From positions 8,755,501 to 8,819,500 of the forward strand of contig JAYKKT010000080.1 of assembly GCA_036023115.1 (NCBI GenBank): a stretch of DNA of 64,000 nucleotides. Direction: 5' to 3'. The notes beneath the pieces are model-generated. The model was not told where the DNA came from, did not search any database, and saw nothing but the letters and a program-made list of their open reading frames with translations. The first letter of the stretch is position 1; every line of letters starts with the position of its first letter. This document shows, piece by piece, positions 19,757-34,482 of this stretch. The position numbers were made by a program, and so were the translations under genes. Origin of the DNA: Brasenia schreberi (Eukaryota; Streptophyta; Magnoliopsida; Nymphaeales; Cabombaceae).

Positions 19757-22700
19757 TTATGATGTACCCACAAGCTTAGCATCCACAGAAGCAGAGAGCC
19801 ATTCGGAAGCAGCACTATGGATTTCTGAATTACATTGCACTTGCAACTGCAAAGGAGTCACTGAAATCTGTAACAACATAAAACCCATAATAAGACAACG
19901 GCATGCTCAACTGGAACCGAAACAACAACAAGAAGCACAAACTCACAAAGCCATTTTCAACTGCCCTGAAATCAAGGTCTTCATGATGATCTTCTGGTTG
20001 TTTCTCCACAAACTGTATTAAGGAATGAGCATCAAAATGATTCAAATATAGGCAAAGAAATTCTTTAGGCAGTCACCCTAGTTGTTCCAAAAAAGGAAGA
20101 AACAAAGTGCATGTAGAAGAAAATCACAAAAGGGTGTGAACTTGTCAGAGGAATCGGACCCTTGAAGTGCTACAATCACCTAATGTTGCAGATATACCTT
20201 TTGAGACGTGAAATAATCCAAGGAATGTTTTCCGAAAAAGCATCATCAAATGGTAAGGGTTGCATGATCGCATTGTTCAGAGGAAAAAGTTTTTGACTGA
20301 ACCCTCGTAAAGCTTCCCAGGAAGAAGCAGATCTGATATTATTCCAATAAATGAATCTTCTTTACCTCTAGGCGGAACTGCTTCCTAACTGTTCCTCGTT
20401 GAGGTTCAGGTTTCCCATGTTCAGCAACTGACTCTATTTCTACGGCCTTCTTTTGTGCATTTAGGCGCCGAGCTGCACCCTGAGTAAATCAGCTATCAGT
20501 AAATTCCATTGATAGTTTAGAAACAAGTTGTAGCCTCTTATGAATGTATGTATTTATAACAAAAAACTCACTGCTGCAGATGCATCTTTCCCGAGCTGTG
20601 CAAGTTGAATTCCCAGGCTTTGGTGCTTGGACATGAAATGTCCAGCTGGGTACTTGCTCTGTGTTATTGCTTGCCATGTGGGGACCGATCGCCATTCACT
20701 GTGCCTAGTGATTTTGAATCCCTAACTCAAGAAAGAACTACAATTAGCAACAGATGGCCAATCCTCAATAGAACAGGATAGTAGAAAATAGTTCGGAATT
20801 GATTGCCACAAACCCATGTCAAGACATATGAACAGCACAAGAACTTGGAAACATTAAAGCATGCATGAGATGATAAACATGTATAAACAACTTGCATGAT
20901 TCAATGTCAGTTGAATATCACCATGCAATAAGCTCATCCAATGTCCATCAATTGCATCAATATTGAAGCTTCCCAAACTTCGAAGTTGTACTTTCTAAGT
21001 TCAACTTTCTCACACAACACAAAGCATGGAAATAAGTTATAAATAATCCAAGTGGCATGACACAAATTCACACAGAATTTAAATCCTTGCATTTCAAACT
21101 TGAAACAAACAAGACCATGGTAGTTTCAACATGCTATTACAATGAGTCCCGAGTCCTTCACAACAGACCATCACATCATATTTAAATTATTTTATTGGCT
21201 CTTCTAGGAAAGATCTCCAACTACGAGTGTATTGCTTTTTCTAGTAAGCTTTGTATCAGTACATTACAGAAGAATCATTAATTCGGTAACCTAAAAGGCA
21301 TACTGAACTCCCTTCCTGTAACCAATATCTAATTTGATCAAAAATAACTTCTGAGTTTTGGATTTATTCCTCCTCACATGATTGTTTTTTTGCCCTTCCC
21401 AGTAGTACAAAAGGCACTTTGGTATGAGATCATGATTGAATTTTTCAGGGAGATAAGTTTTCCGCTGAGAACTCTGAATTGCCACATTTAGCAGTCCTTT
21501 ATGTAAAATAACGGTTATAGTACTTGAGATACATATCAAACCTATTAAAGGAGAAACATGATGAAGACAAATATTTCTGCGAGTGACAACTCAATGATTT
21601 TCTTATTGGGGTCTTCTACAGTCAAAACATTTCTTACATGAATGAGACTACCAGATTTGAATAATAAACCCTGATCCTATCTCGGTCTCTCTTTCTCTCT
21701 CTCTCATATTCTTCATATTCCATAAAGCTGCCAGACCTAGGAAGTAGTGCAGTAAAGTCAGTGTGTGAAGCATAACAGCTTCTCCTATAACACTGTTCCA
21801 TGATCCCCATGTTAATAAATGGGTATGAGATGGGACCATGTGATGATGCTTTAGAGGACAATTCTAAAAACCAGAGAACATTAAGAGACCAAATGAAGTC
21901 TATAAGAGAGCATGAAAGACTCTATCTTTGCAATCAACATGAAACATGACAATATTCAGAAAAGTTCGAAGGAAGAAAAAAAAAATACAACGTTTCAATT
22001 GAGATAGTCACTTTGCAGTTTGCAGATAAGAATCCTGCTGCAATTAGTTATGATTGTGATGTTATTGAGTTAGTGCTCCAGGATAGTGATGACAAGGTTC
22101 AAAGAATACAGCAAAAACAGGCAACTGAAAATGTGTGGGCTAGTGCATCATGAAAAGTACAAGCTAATGAGAGATGTTTTACCCACATAGTGATCAGAAG
22201 TCTGATAACATACAATGCCTTATTTGAAGTCCATTTCCTGCTCAACTTCAATATATGCATACGACATCTTCAACCAACTTCCCAATTAGCTCAACTAAAA
22301 TAAACATAGGTAACCCGTTCTAGTCGACTGTCTTCAACCTATGCACTTGTCTGAACTTCTGCTTCTATGCACCCTTATTAGTTACTATTCCTGCATTTTG
22401 CCTAAAGTTCCTAGACATAAGGAAACAAAATAATAAGTGACATCTTTTTAGGGTTGAATTTTTCACGCCATGATTTTTTGCAACTTCAAAAAGATCCATG
22501 CCACAGATACGGATCCCTGAGCATTCTGAGTTGAATGAAGATCTCTAGATTGATAAGACAAAACAAGTTATTTTACATCTAAGACTTAGAGAAGGTACCA
22601 AATGTTAAAGAAAACAAAGGTCAAAACAGAATGCACAAGTAAACATAAAGGTATTTAGGAAAAGACAAACGGAAGAAGCAATATGTGCATCAATAGTGTA

Positions 22701-25263
22701 ACATGTGTGTAGGGAAAAATTAAACATTTGTTCTTATCATGTAATTGAAAACAAAGTTGAATTGTTGAAACAGAGGTATATTTGAAAGACATTGAGCTAT
22801 AATTAATTTTCTTTTTCCTTTTTGGACAAATAGAGTTATAACTAATTTTCCTTCACACAGACATGCACACACACACATGTTCAGGTACATACAAGCAAGA
22901 ACGCATAGCAAAGAGTTGGACAAAATTCGTTATCTCAACATTAAATAACAAAAGTAGGACAACTGACAAGATTTAGATAATGAATGAAATAGCAAGAAAT
23001 AGTTAAAGAAAGTGTAAAGTTCCTGTGCATAATCCTTGTTCCGTGTTATCTTTGAGGATTCCACTTATTTCTTGTCTTTTTCCATATTTATCCTAGTTGA
23101 AGAATAGATATCCAGCTTTTCTATAGCTTTGCATGATTTTCCCAAAAGCACATCCTCATCCATTTGTTACCCAGTCTACTAATCGTATACCTCTTTCCTT
23201 CTTCATCTTTATCCAAGTTTAGTAACACATATCTAGCTCTGCCATAGGCTTGCAAGAGCTTGCATGATGACTCAAAACCCCTCTAAACTCTCATGTCATC
23301 CATTTCTAACCATGTCACTAATCTATATAATTCTTTAATTAAGCATGAAGCTCGCATGTGTTTGGCTTTAAAAGTTTGCATACTCCATCTAGTCTTCACA
23401 AAAGCAGAAGCTAAAGCAATCAGGAAGGCAACACAAACATATGCAAACTTTACCAGTTAACGAACAGCTGATATTGAAATTAAGTCTTTGGAAACAGGAC
23501 ACATACTTGAATGCTTCACATTCCCTACCGCCCAAGTATTCTACATTGCTAAAAGCATATATTCCTACAAACATTGAGGAAACACAAAAGCAAGGATCAG
23601 AAGAGATGTACCTTGCATTCAGAAGGACTAGAAGGGACTCGAATAATTAATGAGCATCTCTTTGGGAAGATGTCCTTCTCTACATCCTGGATCACTGCAT
23701 TAATTAATGGCAAACAAACACCAACAGCTTCCTTGAAATCACTTTCATTACTTTTTTCCTGCTTCCTGGTGAATGTATCCAAGGCATAAGAAGATGCAAA
23801 CTAACATCAAGTACAGAAATACGTAATTCAGCCACTCACCAGTCAAGTGAAATCGACAGAGAAGGTATACCAGAAAGTAATGCCTCCCGAGCTCCTGCAA
23901 CAGCCCCAGAGTAGAAGCTGCAAAGATTTCATAAGCCAGTAACCAACTGGAAATTTGTTAATACACACAACATTTCGACAATGTGCCATTTCAGGAAGAG
24001 AAGATATCATGGTCATATTTCAATAGGGTTTGTGATTTCAGAAGCTGATTGGCATTCACGCAACGATTTTCAGGAGAAAAGATATGACTCTTACATCAGA
24101 TTTTAAACATCACAGCAATCGTAAGAGAAAAAATAAACTCAAGAAAATGCATCAACATTGCGCAATGACAGTAGCAGCAGAGTTCACAGAATAGGCACCC
24201 CATGAGTATAGAATCGTGAACCTATGACATTCAACTAAAGAAAAAGTGCCAAAGTCAACACTTACATATGATGGCCAAAACTGGAACCCTTATTAATGCC
24301 ACTGATTACCTACATCAAAAAGGCAAACCAAATGAGTGTTCCCGAGTATTCAGCAATACACGTTACGAACAAAAGATCTTATACAGAACATGTTACACTA
24401 GGAACGTGTCCATACCAGTGCAGGCTTCGACCAAGAGAACAATGACCCCGACAATGATAAGGAAACGCAATCAGCCGGAGTTCCTGTAAGTCGTAGTAAG
24501 AAAATTCAGTAGCCATCATCGTTCTCACAATATGAGCGACCACGTTGAGCAACAAGAAAGTGTATCATGTTTGCTAGTTTCACAAGATCAGAAAAGCACT
24601 CAAAAGGAAGTTCTATTTCTCTTTCAAACCCTCGATACTCAACCATCCTTTTCCACAAATTGGCATTGTTATATTCATTAACACAAGAAGCGAATGCAAC
24701 CTCTACAGGGAGATCACAAAACAAATCAAACAATACCAACAACTTCAGATAAAAAGGAAATAATTATAGAACAAGCAAACATCAATCATACCGGACACTT
24801 CATAAGCAGCAGTGGCATTAATCTCAACAGAGGTAACAGAAACCGTCTCCCCCAACGTCACCGAGTGTCCCCATACAGATTTATCCCTTCATTGCACGAG
24901 AAAAATAAGAAAAACAAAATAAAAACCCCAACTTTTGCAATCAAAACAATTACAAAAGGAATCAAACAACCCACAGAGCTCTAATACAGGAATTGAGAAA
25001 ACTCACGACGCGGGTGCACAGACGTGAATATCCCACCGGCCGTCACTAACAAGCGCATCGACGAGCGCCGTGAGTCCCGGCGATTCAATCCCGTCGCTGT
25101 TGGTGACGAGAACGATAGGTTTCGCTTCCTGCTTCTCCCCGGTCGCTTCATTCCTTTCTTCTGCCTTCGATTCCTCATCCTCTTGCCCACCTTTCCTCTT
25201 CATCAGAACGTCCTGGAGGTTCGAAACAAGAGATGGAGGCAACTGATTGTTCTTCGACGTCAT
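19757..25263 (-). CDS. SURE: SurE-like 5'-nucleotidase/phosphatase, ten exons, intact
   Basis: Coding exons on the minus strand: 25263-25007, 24886-24792, 24483-24416, 24309-24266, 23917-23840, 23765-23612, 20721-20572, 20479-20366, 20012-19947, 19867-19757. All introns are GT..AG, the phases join, and the sum is 1137 bases (378 residues plus stop). The SurE core is clear: PIVLVTNSDGIESPG (49-63), CAPASDKSVWGHSVT (82-96), TPADCVSLSLSG (119-130), VISGINKGSSFGHH (141-154), FYSGAVAGAREALLSGIPS (156-174). SurE enzymes are metal-dependent phosphatases acting on nucleoside monophosphates. The first Asp of the usual NDDG metal motif is Ser here; the Ser of CAPAS and Asn of SGIN are kept. The N-terminal ~47 residues are charged and low complexity. 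The plant-type C-terminal extension is complete. The intron at 20722-23611 is 2.9 kb. Confidence 0.93.
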
Positions 25264-26399
25264 CCTTCAATCCTAGCGGAAACCACCCACTCAGATCGAC
25301 GGAAAACTAGCCTTTCGATGGTGCAGAAACACACAGAACCCCCTATTTATTTCGTAGGGAAATCGAACACCCAAATCTAGAAGGAAAAGATTACGCTCGA
25401 ATTCGACGTACCAACAACGGGAAACGCCCTCAAACCCCCCAGGCGGATCCCAACCTCTCTCCCAAATCAATGTCCGATTAACGGACGGAGTCAGCAACGA
25501 AGTATCCCTTGTTTATACTGCAAAGTTTGTTTGGTTTTTCAGTTGGAAAATCTACATAGATTTGTAAGGAAAACCTTTTAAAGCAACTCTTCGAGATTTT
25601 CAGGGGCAGGATATCTGCAGGGCTGAAACCTTCATTCGTTGCCCGTGTCATCAGAAAGTAAAAGAGGACCAAAACCAACCCGGAAAGGGAGGAAGGAAAA
25701 GTGGGGGAAGAGATTGATTGGGTCAAGTCCTATGGGAAAGCAGATGGGACACGGGTTGGTTGGGTTCCCATTCTCTCGATCAGATCGTTTCTATGTATGC
25801 ATGTCTCAATCATATGTATGGCACTATGTATGTCATGCTTCCCCATTGATGTCGTCTATCTATGAAGCCATCTCAGCCAATGTTTCCCGTTTTCTGGAAA
25901 TCGGACACTCTCAAGGAAACGCCCCTGTTTTTGGAAAACATTTTCCTACAGTTTGTGTTTCTTGAGAAATGTTTCCTTCTTAAAACTGAGAAAAAAGAAG
26001 TCCAACCGTCAAACACTCTATCCTCCAATCCAAACACCTACCGTCATTGCCCATCGCTTTTGCTAAAGTCGTTGCTAACTGGAGAGCCAAACATTCAACT
26101 CTCTCTCTTTTTCAATATAAAACCCTACCATCATTGTCGTCCTTTTTGCTACATAAATGGAGAGTCGGCGCTTTATTTCCTGGCAAAGAGAGAGGAGCAA
26201 TTCCTGACCGTGATGCTTAAAAATAGATGTATCTGTACATTTATTAGTTTAATACAATTATATACTAAATTCAATTGTTGAAATGTGTAAAATGCTTTTG
26301 TTTTTATTTGTTTTATATATATATATAGTACTGTTCCCGTGTTGTTTCCCGTGTCCCGTATCTCGTTTCTGTCTCTGGCTTTGTTCATATGCTATGTAC
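25264..26399. other. Upstream region of the SurE-like gene
   Basis: The first few hundred bases should contain the minus-strand promoter and 5' UTR; no TATA box could be chosen with confidence. Overlapping frames at 25291-25965 are unrecognised and look like shadows. No other gene seen. Confidence 0.4.

Positions 26400-26441
<42 letters not shown>
26400..26441. repeat. (GT)n(GA)n microsatellite
   Basis: About 11 GT units followed by about 10 GA units. Confidence 0.95.
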
Positions 26442-26952
26442 CATAATCTTATGCTGTGTAAGAAGTATGTGACAACCACTTACAACCTAAATGTAATACA
26501 AGTGGATATCGTAAGCTTAAATTAAGCTTATTTATAAAAGAAATATGTGCATACCATATATTCCGTTGGAAAAATGCATATTAGATGATGAGTACATATG
26601 CTTTGTGGTGAGAATCATATAATAGCACCTTTACCGCTACCATTATTGTATGCGAGATTATCTATTATATTTCTACATCAGAATAAGAGTTGGAAGAATT
26701 AATAGAATTAGAAGCTCAATTCAATGTGTTTCAAGGTCAATATAAGAAGCTTGAATCTCAAAACTTTGTGTTCTTTCCTGGAAAACACTAAGGCCAGGAC
26801 TTCACAAAATCTCAAGAAACATTAGACATTATTAATAAGTTAAAGAAAATAGCGTAAAAGACGACAAAAATGATGTTCTATTTTGACAGTGTATGCATTT
26901 ATGTTTAGCAACGTATACTACACATTCACATATAGGTTTTTATGTGTGTACG

Positions 26953-27265
26953 TTACATGGAACCCATTGGAACTGAACTAGGCTAGGATTCGATTGGAAC
27001 AAGAACTGGTGAAAATGGACACAGAATCAAATCCATTACCAAGTACCATCCGGTTTGGTTTTGGTTCCACCTTCTATGGAACCAGAACCCGCAGTTCCAA
27101 ACCACTGCTTCTATATATATATATATATATATCACATTTCAAAAATTAAAGTAGTTTTCTTTCGGTTTTAGGGGCTTAAGCCTCAAACCAGAATTGGTCC
27201 TGAGATGGTTCAGTTATGGTTTTAGGGTCTGAGATAATTGAAACTGACGGTATGAACAATGTCTA
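26953..27265. mobile_element. hAT-like MITE relic
   Basis: The left end 'ttacatggaacc' and right end 'gaacaatgtcta' are worn forms of the TAGACATGG inverted ends seen at 11220-11633. The interior has the same 'ggttttggttcc'-type words and a short (AT)n. No convincing target duplication. Confidence 0.5.
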
Positions 27266-27529
27266 ACCCTACCTTTCTGACATTGCTTCGTGGGCCCAGT
27301 CCCGACCCAGGCTGCCTAAGCTCCAACCCTGACCTGGACTTTTTCAATAAGCTTTCAGTCTATTTGTGGGGTCAAGTTCAAACTGTCATCTCTATAATTC
27401 TTAACAATGAGGTACATTAGTGGGTCTTTCTTTCTTCCTTTATTTTCTGTAAAGGAGTCCCCGTTAATAGTTCCGTTTTATCTCCCAATAAACTTGAGAG
27501 GTTAGCGAGACCCCCAACAGCCCCTGACC

Positions 27530-27889
27530 TAGACATGCCTGGTTCAAACTGGAACAGAATCGGACACAAAACTGTTGAGAACCGAAATCTATGGTTTCGG
27601 TTTCCAAATCATAAACCTCTTCATTCAGTTACAATTCATAAATTTCGAAAAACGGTCTAAAACCAACACTTCCAAACCACCATATATATACTTTATATAT
27701 AAGTCCAACTTTTATTAACATATGTTCATTTGTAGCTCAAAGGTAGGGAGATCGTTGAGCTTATGGGGAGTTCGACTGTCACAAGGCACATATGCCCTTT
27801 GTTTGTTTTATCAGTAAAACATAATTTTAAACAGTTCCGGAATGGTTCTAAATCCGAAACTGATGGTTCCAAAATCGGAATCATGTCTA
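27530..27889. mobile_element. hAT-like MITE, TAGACATG ends, with SINE-like insert
   Basis: Inverted ends TAGACATG (27530) and CATGTCTA (27882-27889). The flanks 'ccctgacc' and 'ccttaacc' agree at 6 of 8 positions. The interior is of the same type as 11220-11633. A tRNA-like stretch at 27733-27785 appears to be inserted in it. Confidence 0.65.
27733..27785 (+). mobile_element. SINE-like copy S5 nested in MITE
   Basis: 'tgtagctcaaaggtaggg' (box A-like) and 'ggggagttcgactgtcac' (box B-like) are about 30 bp apart. Same orientation as the other copies. Short and diverged. Confidence 0.35.
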
Positions 27890-29240
27890 CCTTAACCAGC
27901 ATGCACTATGCCTTCTTAATTGCAAAAATTTCTCTTCTAAGAATTTTATGCCAATAATACTCCATTTAGTAGGATAATTTTTCCCTAGTTTCCGAGCTTT
28001 ATTGTTTTCAATAATATGAAAAAGGGGAGGGTAAGATCTTCATTGAGATTCCTATGCATTATATACCACGAGTTGAACCCAGCACAAGCATTATCTTCAC
28101 ACCATGAGCAAGCATGCCACATGCACGTATTTGGATGCATAATTACTGGTTTAATATAAATTTCACTGTGGGCATCGGTTATAGTTGGGTAGCATTTTTC
28201 TAGTGGGATGATGCACGAAACCCAATCAATTGGTCCGGCTTTGGTTGTTGTAATGCTTGTAATTTTGCAAGAAGAATCTACAGACACGTGCTGTTTCGCT
28301 CTCTCTCTAATACAATTTCAACTTTCTAAATAATATTCATGTCCTGAAAAGTGATAGTCGAGTTAAGTGGGAATGATATGATTTTCTTATATATGAAAAT
28401 TGAAATATGCTAACTACTTATATACAAACTCCATCCAATTTGATCAAGCACAGGTAGTTGATATTGAAAATCAAAAAGTAAAAAATATATGTACTTTTTG
28501 TTACTTAATTTCTCCTAGATCAATGATTGGATTGAAAATAAAAAAGTTAAAAGGTACATATACTCTTGTGTTTGATACTAATGGCTTTCAATGTTTTTGA
28601 ACTTTTCCTTTTCAATCTCAACCATCCTGGATATTCATTTGAGTTGAATTTGTGAGTGATTTGCTTCTTCTACCATATATATATATATATATATTAAATA
28701 CAACTGCACGATAAAAGAAGTGTGGATATTTTCTGTTAAAGAAAGTAGATAATTAAGACCTAAAAGCACAAAAGTAAAATGTTGGCAAGTACACTTAGTA
28801 TCTATTACGCGTTGTATTAAAAGTGTTTTCTTGCTTTTTAATCTCAATCATCCAGGCCTTCATTTCGTCATATTATCAGTCTTCGTTGCGAAGGTACGAA
28901 CTCTTTTATCTCTAAAGTTTTGAAAGTGAATACCGGAAACATTTAATGGTTATCTGCTGTTGCTTTTTTGGTTTGCAATCACACGAAGAACCGTCTAAAA
29001 GAGAAGAACTATTAGTACAGGTGGCATGCCTCGCAGGGTTTGCTCGTGGGTGAGGCCACTGAAGGCAACCTCCTTGGGCCCCAACCCTGAACTCCTTATA
29101 GTATCGAATTTATAGGTCTCAAAAGGCCGGCCTTAAAATTGTCATACTTAGGCCCCGAATTTTCTAGTAATGTATGCTATCCAATTTTTGGTTTGTTCCT
29201 CATCACTTGTGTTGAGCCGCTTCTGCCTTGCATCATGCAA
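27890..29240. other. No gene supported
   Basis: AT-rich with a small (AT)n at 28674-28694. The lines 'cttttcaatctcaaccatcc' (near 28608) and 'ttttaatctcaatcatccag' (near 28836) recur about 230 bp apart, hinting at a diverged repeat. A 100-codon minus frame at 27985-28287 has no recognised domain. Confidence 0.4.
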
Positions 29241-29278
29241 TCCACAGCCAAACTGCTGTTAATGGTTTTTTTCAAATC

Positions 29279-29337
<59 letters not shown>

Positions 29338-29390
29338 ATCCACAGTCAATTTGCTATTAATATTTTTCTTCAAATCAACTCTCTCTCTCA
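29241..29390. repeat. ~98-bp tandem duplication around (CT)n(AT)n
   Basis: A line beginning 'ccacagccaaactgctgtta' and ending in 'caaatcaactctctc' occurs at 29241 and again, diverged, at 29339. The long (CT)n(AT)n tract 29281-29336 forms the end of the first unit. Confidence 0.7.
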
Positions 29391-29404
29391 CTGTGGGTTG
29401 CATG

Positions 29405-29429
<25 letters not shown>

Positions 29430-29435
<6 letters not shown>

Positions 29436-29770
29436 ATAGTCCATGCACGATGCATGGTCTAAAAAGATCAAGTTTTTGAGGATTAAGAGCTTTACACCTT
29501 CTCTGGCATCGTAGGCAAACACTTGTTTAGAAAATCATCGTACTCAAGTCTCCAACTTAAAGAAAGGCTAAAGTTTCAATATGAGCAGGCCCATAAGAAA
29601 TGTTTTTAATCAAAAAATCATGGAAATAAGTATTGCAACCGTGGTGAATACGTTCTTGAAACAGAGTGTGGTATTATTAAAATATAATCATAAAATTTTA
29701 AATAATTGTAACGATTGGCTTGGAGATTTAATTCAATTCCACTTTAATTACATGAAATAATCAGAAAACA
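29430..29770. repeat. Dispersed repeat Q, copy 1
   Basis: Shares 'ttttgaggattaagagcttt', 'acacttgtttagaaaatcat' and 'taacgattggcttggagatt' lines with 45826-45965 and 50380-50660, in the same orientation. Class unknown; non-coding. Confidence 0.5.
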
Positions 29771-29924
29771 GGATCTCGTACACCTAAAGTTATTGATTTG
29801 AAAAACGAAATAAAAGGACATAAAATCTAAAAGAAGCTATTATAAAAAATAAATATATCAAGCAAAACCTTCAACCATTTAAATTGTAATTACTTTGTGG
29901 AATTCGATGGTTTACCATTGTAAC

Positions 29925-30379
29925 TACGGGTAGCAAATGTTGGTTGGCAGGTCAAGCTACTAATTTGGATCCAGCTCAAAAATAGGTTTATCTAAATCCT
30001 ACTGGGTTTACTGCTTAGATCCATTTGGAAGACCCAGACATAACCTGGATTAGGTTCGGATTGACCTGGCTAAATATATATATATATATCTGGGTATACT
30101 AAATGCAGTACTTTATATATATAGACACACACATACACATGTTCTGCATATATATTATAACATAATATGCATTATAGATGTATATAAAACGTAAATAAAA
30201 CATGTATCTTTATAAATTCAAATACTTATAAGATACATTATTATGCAATTTGGCTAGTGTCTCAGTCAACCCAGATCTGACCAGATTTTTTGTTCACTCC
30301 CTTTTGAAAGACCAGAGCCAACTCAGGGTCCTTTACAGGGGTTTCCATGTCGGGTTTTGGTCAGAAATTGCCACCCATA
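29925..30379. mobile_element. hAT-like MITE, TACGGGTAGCAA ends
   Basis: Left end 'tacgggtagcaaatg', right end 'aaattgccacccata' (inverted equivalent 'tatgggtggcaattt'), 455 bp, with an AT-rich centre. The flanks 'attgtaac' and 'atcacaac' agree at 5 of 8 positions. The ends resemble those of many plant hAT non-autonomous elements. A different subfamily from 11220-11633. Confidence 0.55.
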
Positions 30380-30750
30380 ATCACAACAAACTAATGCTAT
30401 GAACGTTCTTAAAATGAGTAAAACAAAACCGGTTTATATCTCGCAAATTCAGTAAAATTACTTTGGTCTACTTGATAAACAAATACAGCACCATCACTAA
30501 CTTCCACTGTTCTGTCATGAAAGATTGCGGAATAGTGTCTCGCACCATCCCTTCCGATGAGCTAGAGCTCAAGCATCGCACGTCAGCTTGCTAAGGCTGG
30601 AACAACAATAGCAAATAGCAATCTTGCGATGCATATTACCCACAGATGCGTCACGAGTACAACGATAAGTTTCAAACCGAATTTCAGGAGTCGATGATCA
30701 TCATATCAAATCAAATTCTACAGACATGAAACATAAAACAAGTCTTTGAG

Positions 30751-30752
<2 letters not shown>

Positions 30753-30834
<82 letters not shown>
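30753..30834. repeat. (AT)n microsatellite, 82 bp
   Basis: Uninterrupted AT repeat just downstream (3') of the kinase pseudogene. Confidence 0.97.
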
Positions 30835-30837
<3 letters not shown>

Positions 30838-30941
30838 GGACTTACCTTATAGTGACTAATTTTCCAAATTCATCAAACATGCAGTCATACTGGTGTCATT
30901 CCTAGATTATGCACTTGAAAGCGGCTTAATGGTATTGAAAT

Positions 30942-33624
<2,683 letters not shown>

Positions 33625-34482
33625 TGCTCGATTAATGTTAATCATAGTTAGGTTTATTAAACCCATGTGCATTAATAACATTTAATTCATGTTTATATCT
33701 CAAATATTCAATTGTTGTATCATTGATAAATGTGAAAGTTCTAAAGTGTAAAAAGTCACATGTGAGGGACCTTGCATGTGATGACAAAGAGGAGACAAAG
33801 TTTAGTCCCGTATCGAAGAATGTGACAAACCCATACATCATTTTATATAGTTGGTAGCTTATTAACCTTACTTCAAAGAACTTGAGGAGGACATGGTAGA
33901 CCATGCATGCATGCATTGGGTTTGAGTTTAGGATTTGTCTTCGGTTTATTTTTTTGTATGAAAATCTTTGATCTAACGGTCAAGAGTACTTGTATAAGAA
34001 CGGTTACGGGCAAACAGGTGCTCAGTTAGGTTGGGTCCACGATTTGTGATCCAATACACATTCTATAAATTAGTCATTAGGGCTCCCTAATCAATATATA
34101 ACAACAATTATTCTCTCTTCTTTGCTCCCCTCTACTTGTGGTGTGATTGCTTCCATCCTCCTTCTGCAATCATATACGACTAAGGTGTGGTTTAGGTTGA
34201 CTTGAAGCTAGGTACGTGCTCTTTGAGTTATGTGTGTATTTTATCCTAAGAAGAAGATACAGTTACCCATACGTACTCATAACGGGGCACTAATTTCTCA
34301 AAGGCAAATTGAGAAGGGCGACTCACATAGATAAGTTCCTATTATGATTTTGCTTATACTTTTGTTTTTCATACAGTTTGTTTATGACTTTATATTTGCG
34401 TCTATTATTATCGATTGGGGCATGTTTACATTTTTTAAATATTGGTTTATTGTGTATGTATGTCTATGGTTTTTTGCCAACA
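33625..34482 (+). repeat. Copia 5' LTR
   Basis: Matches 39087-39898 along its length. It starts with a worn TGCTCG (TGTTGG in the partner) before 'attaatgttaat' and ends 'ttttttgccaaca'. A TATA-like 'tctataaattag' lies near 34062. Its start abuts kinase exon A. Confidence 0.85.

Noticed and set aside
25024..25380. 118-codon plus-strand frame over SurE exon 1
   Set aside because: Antisense to the verified first exon; no recognised domain.
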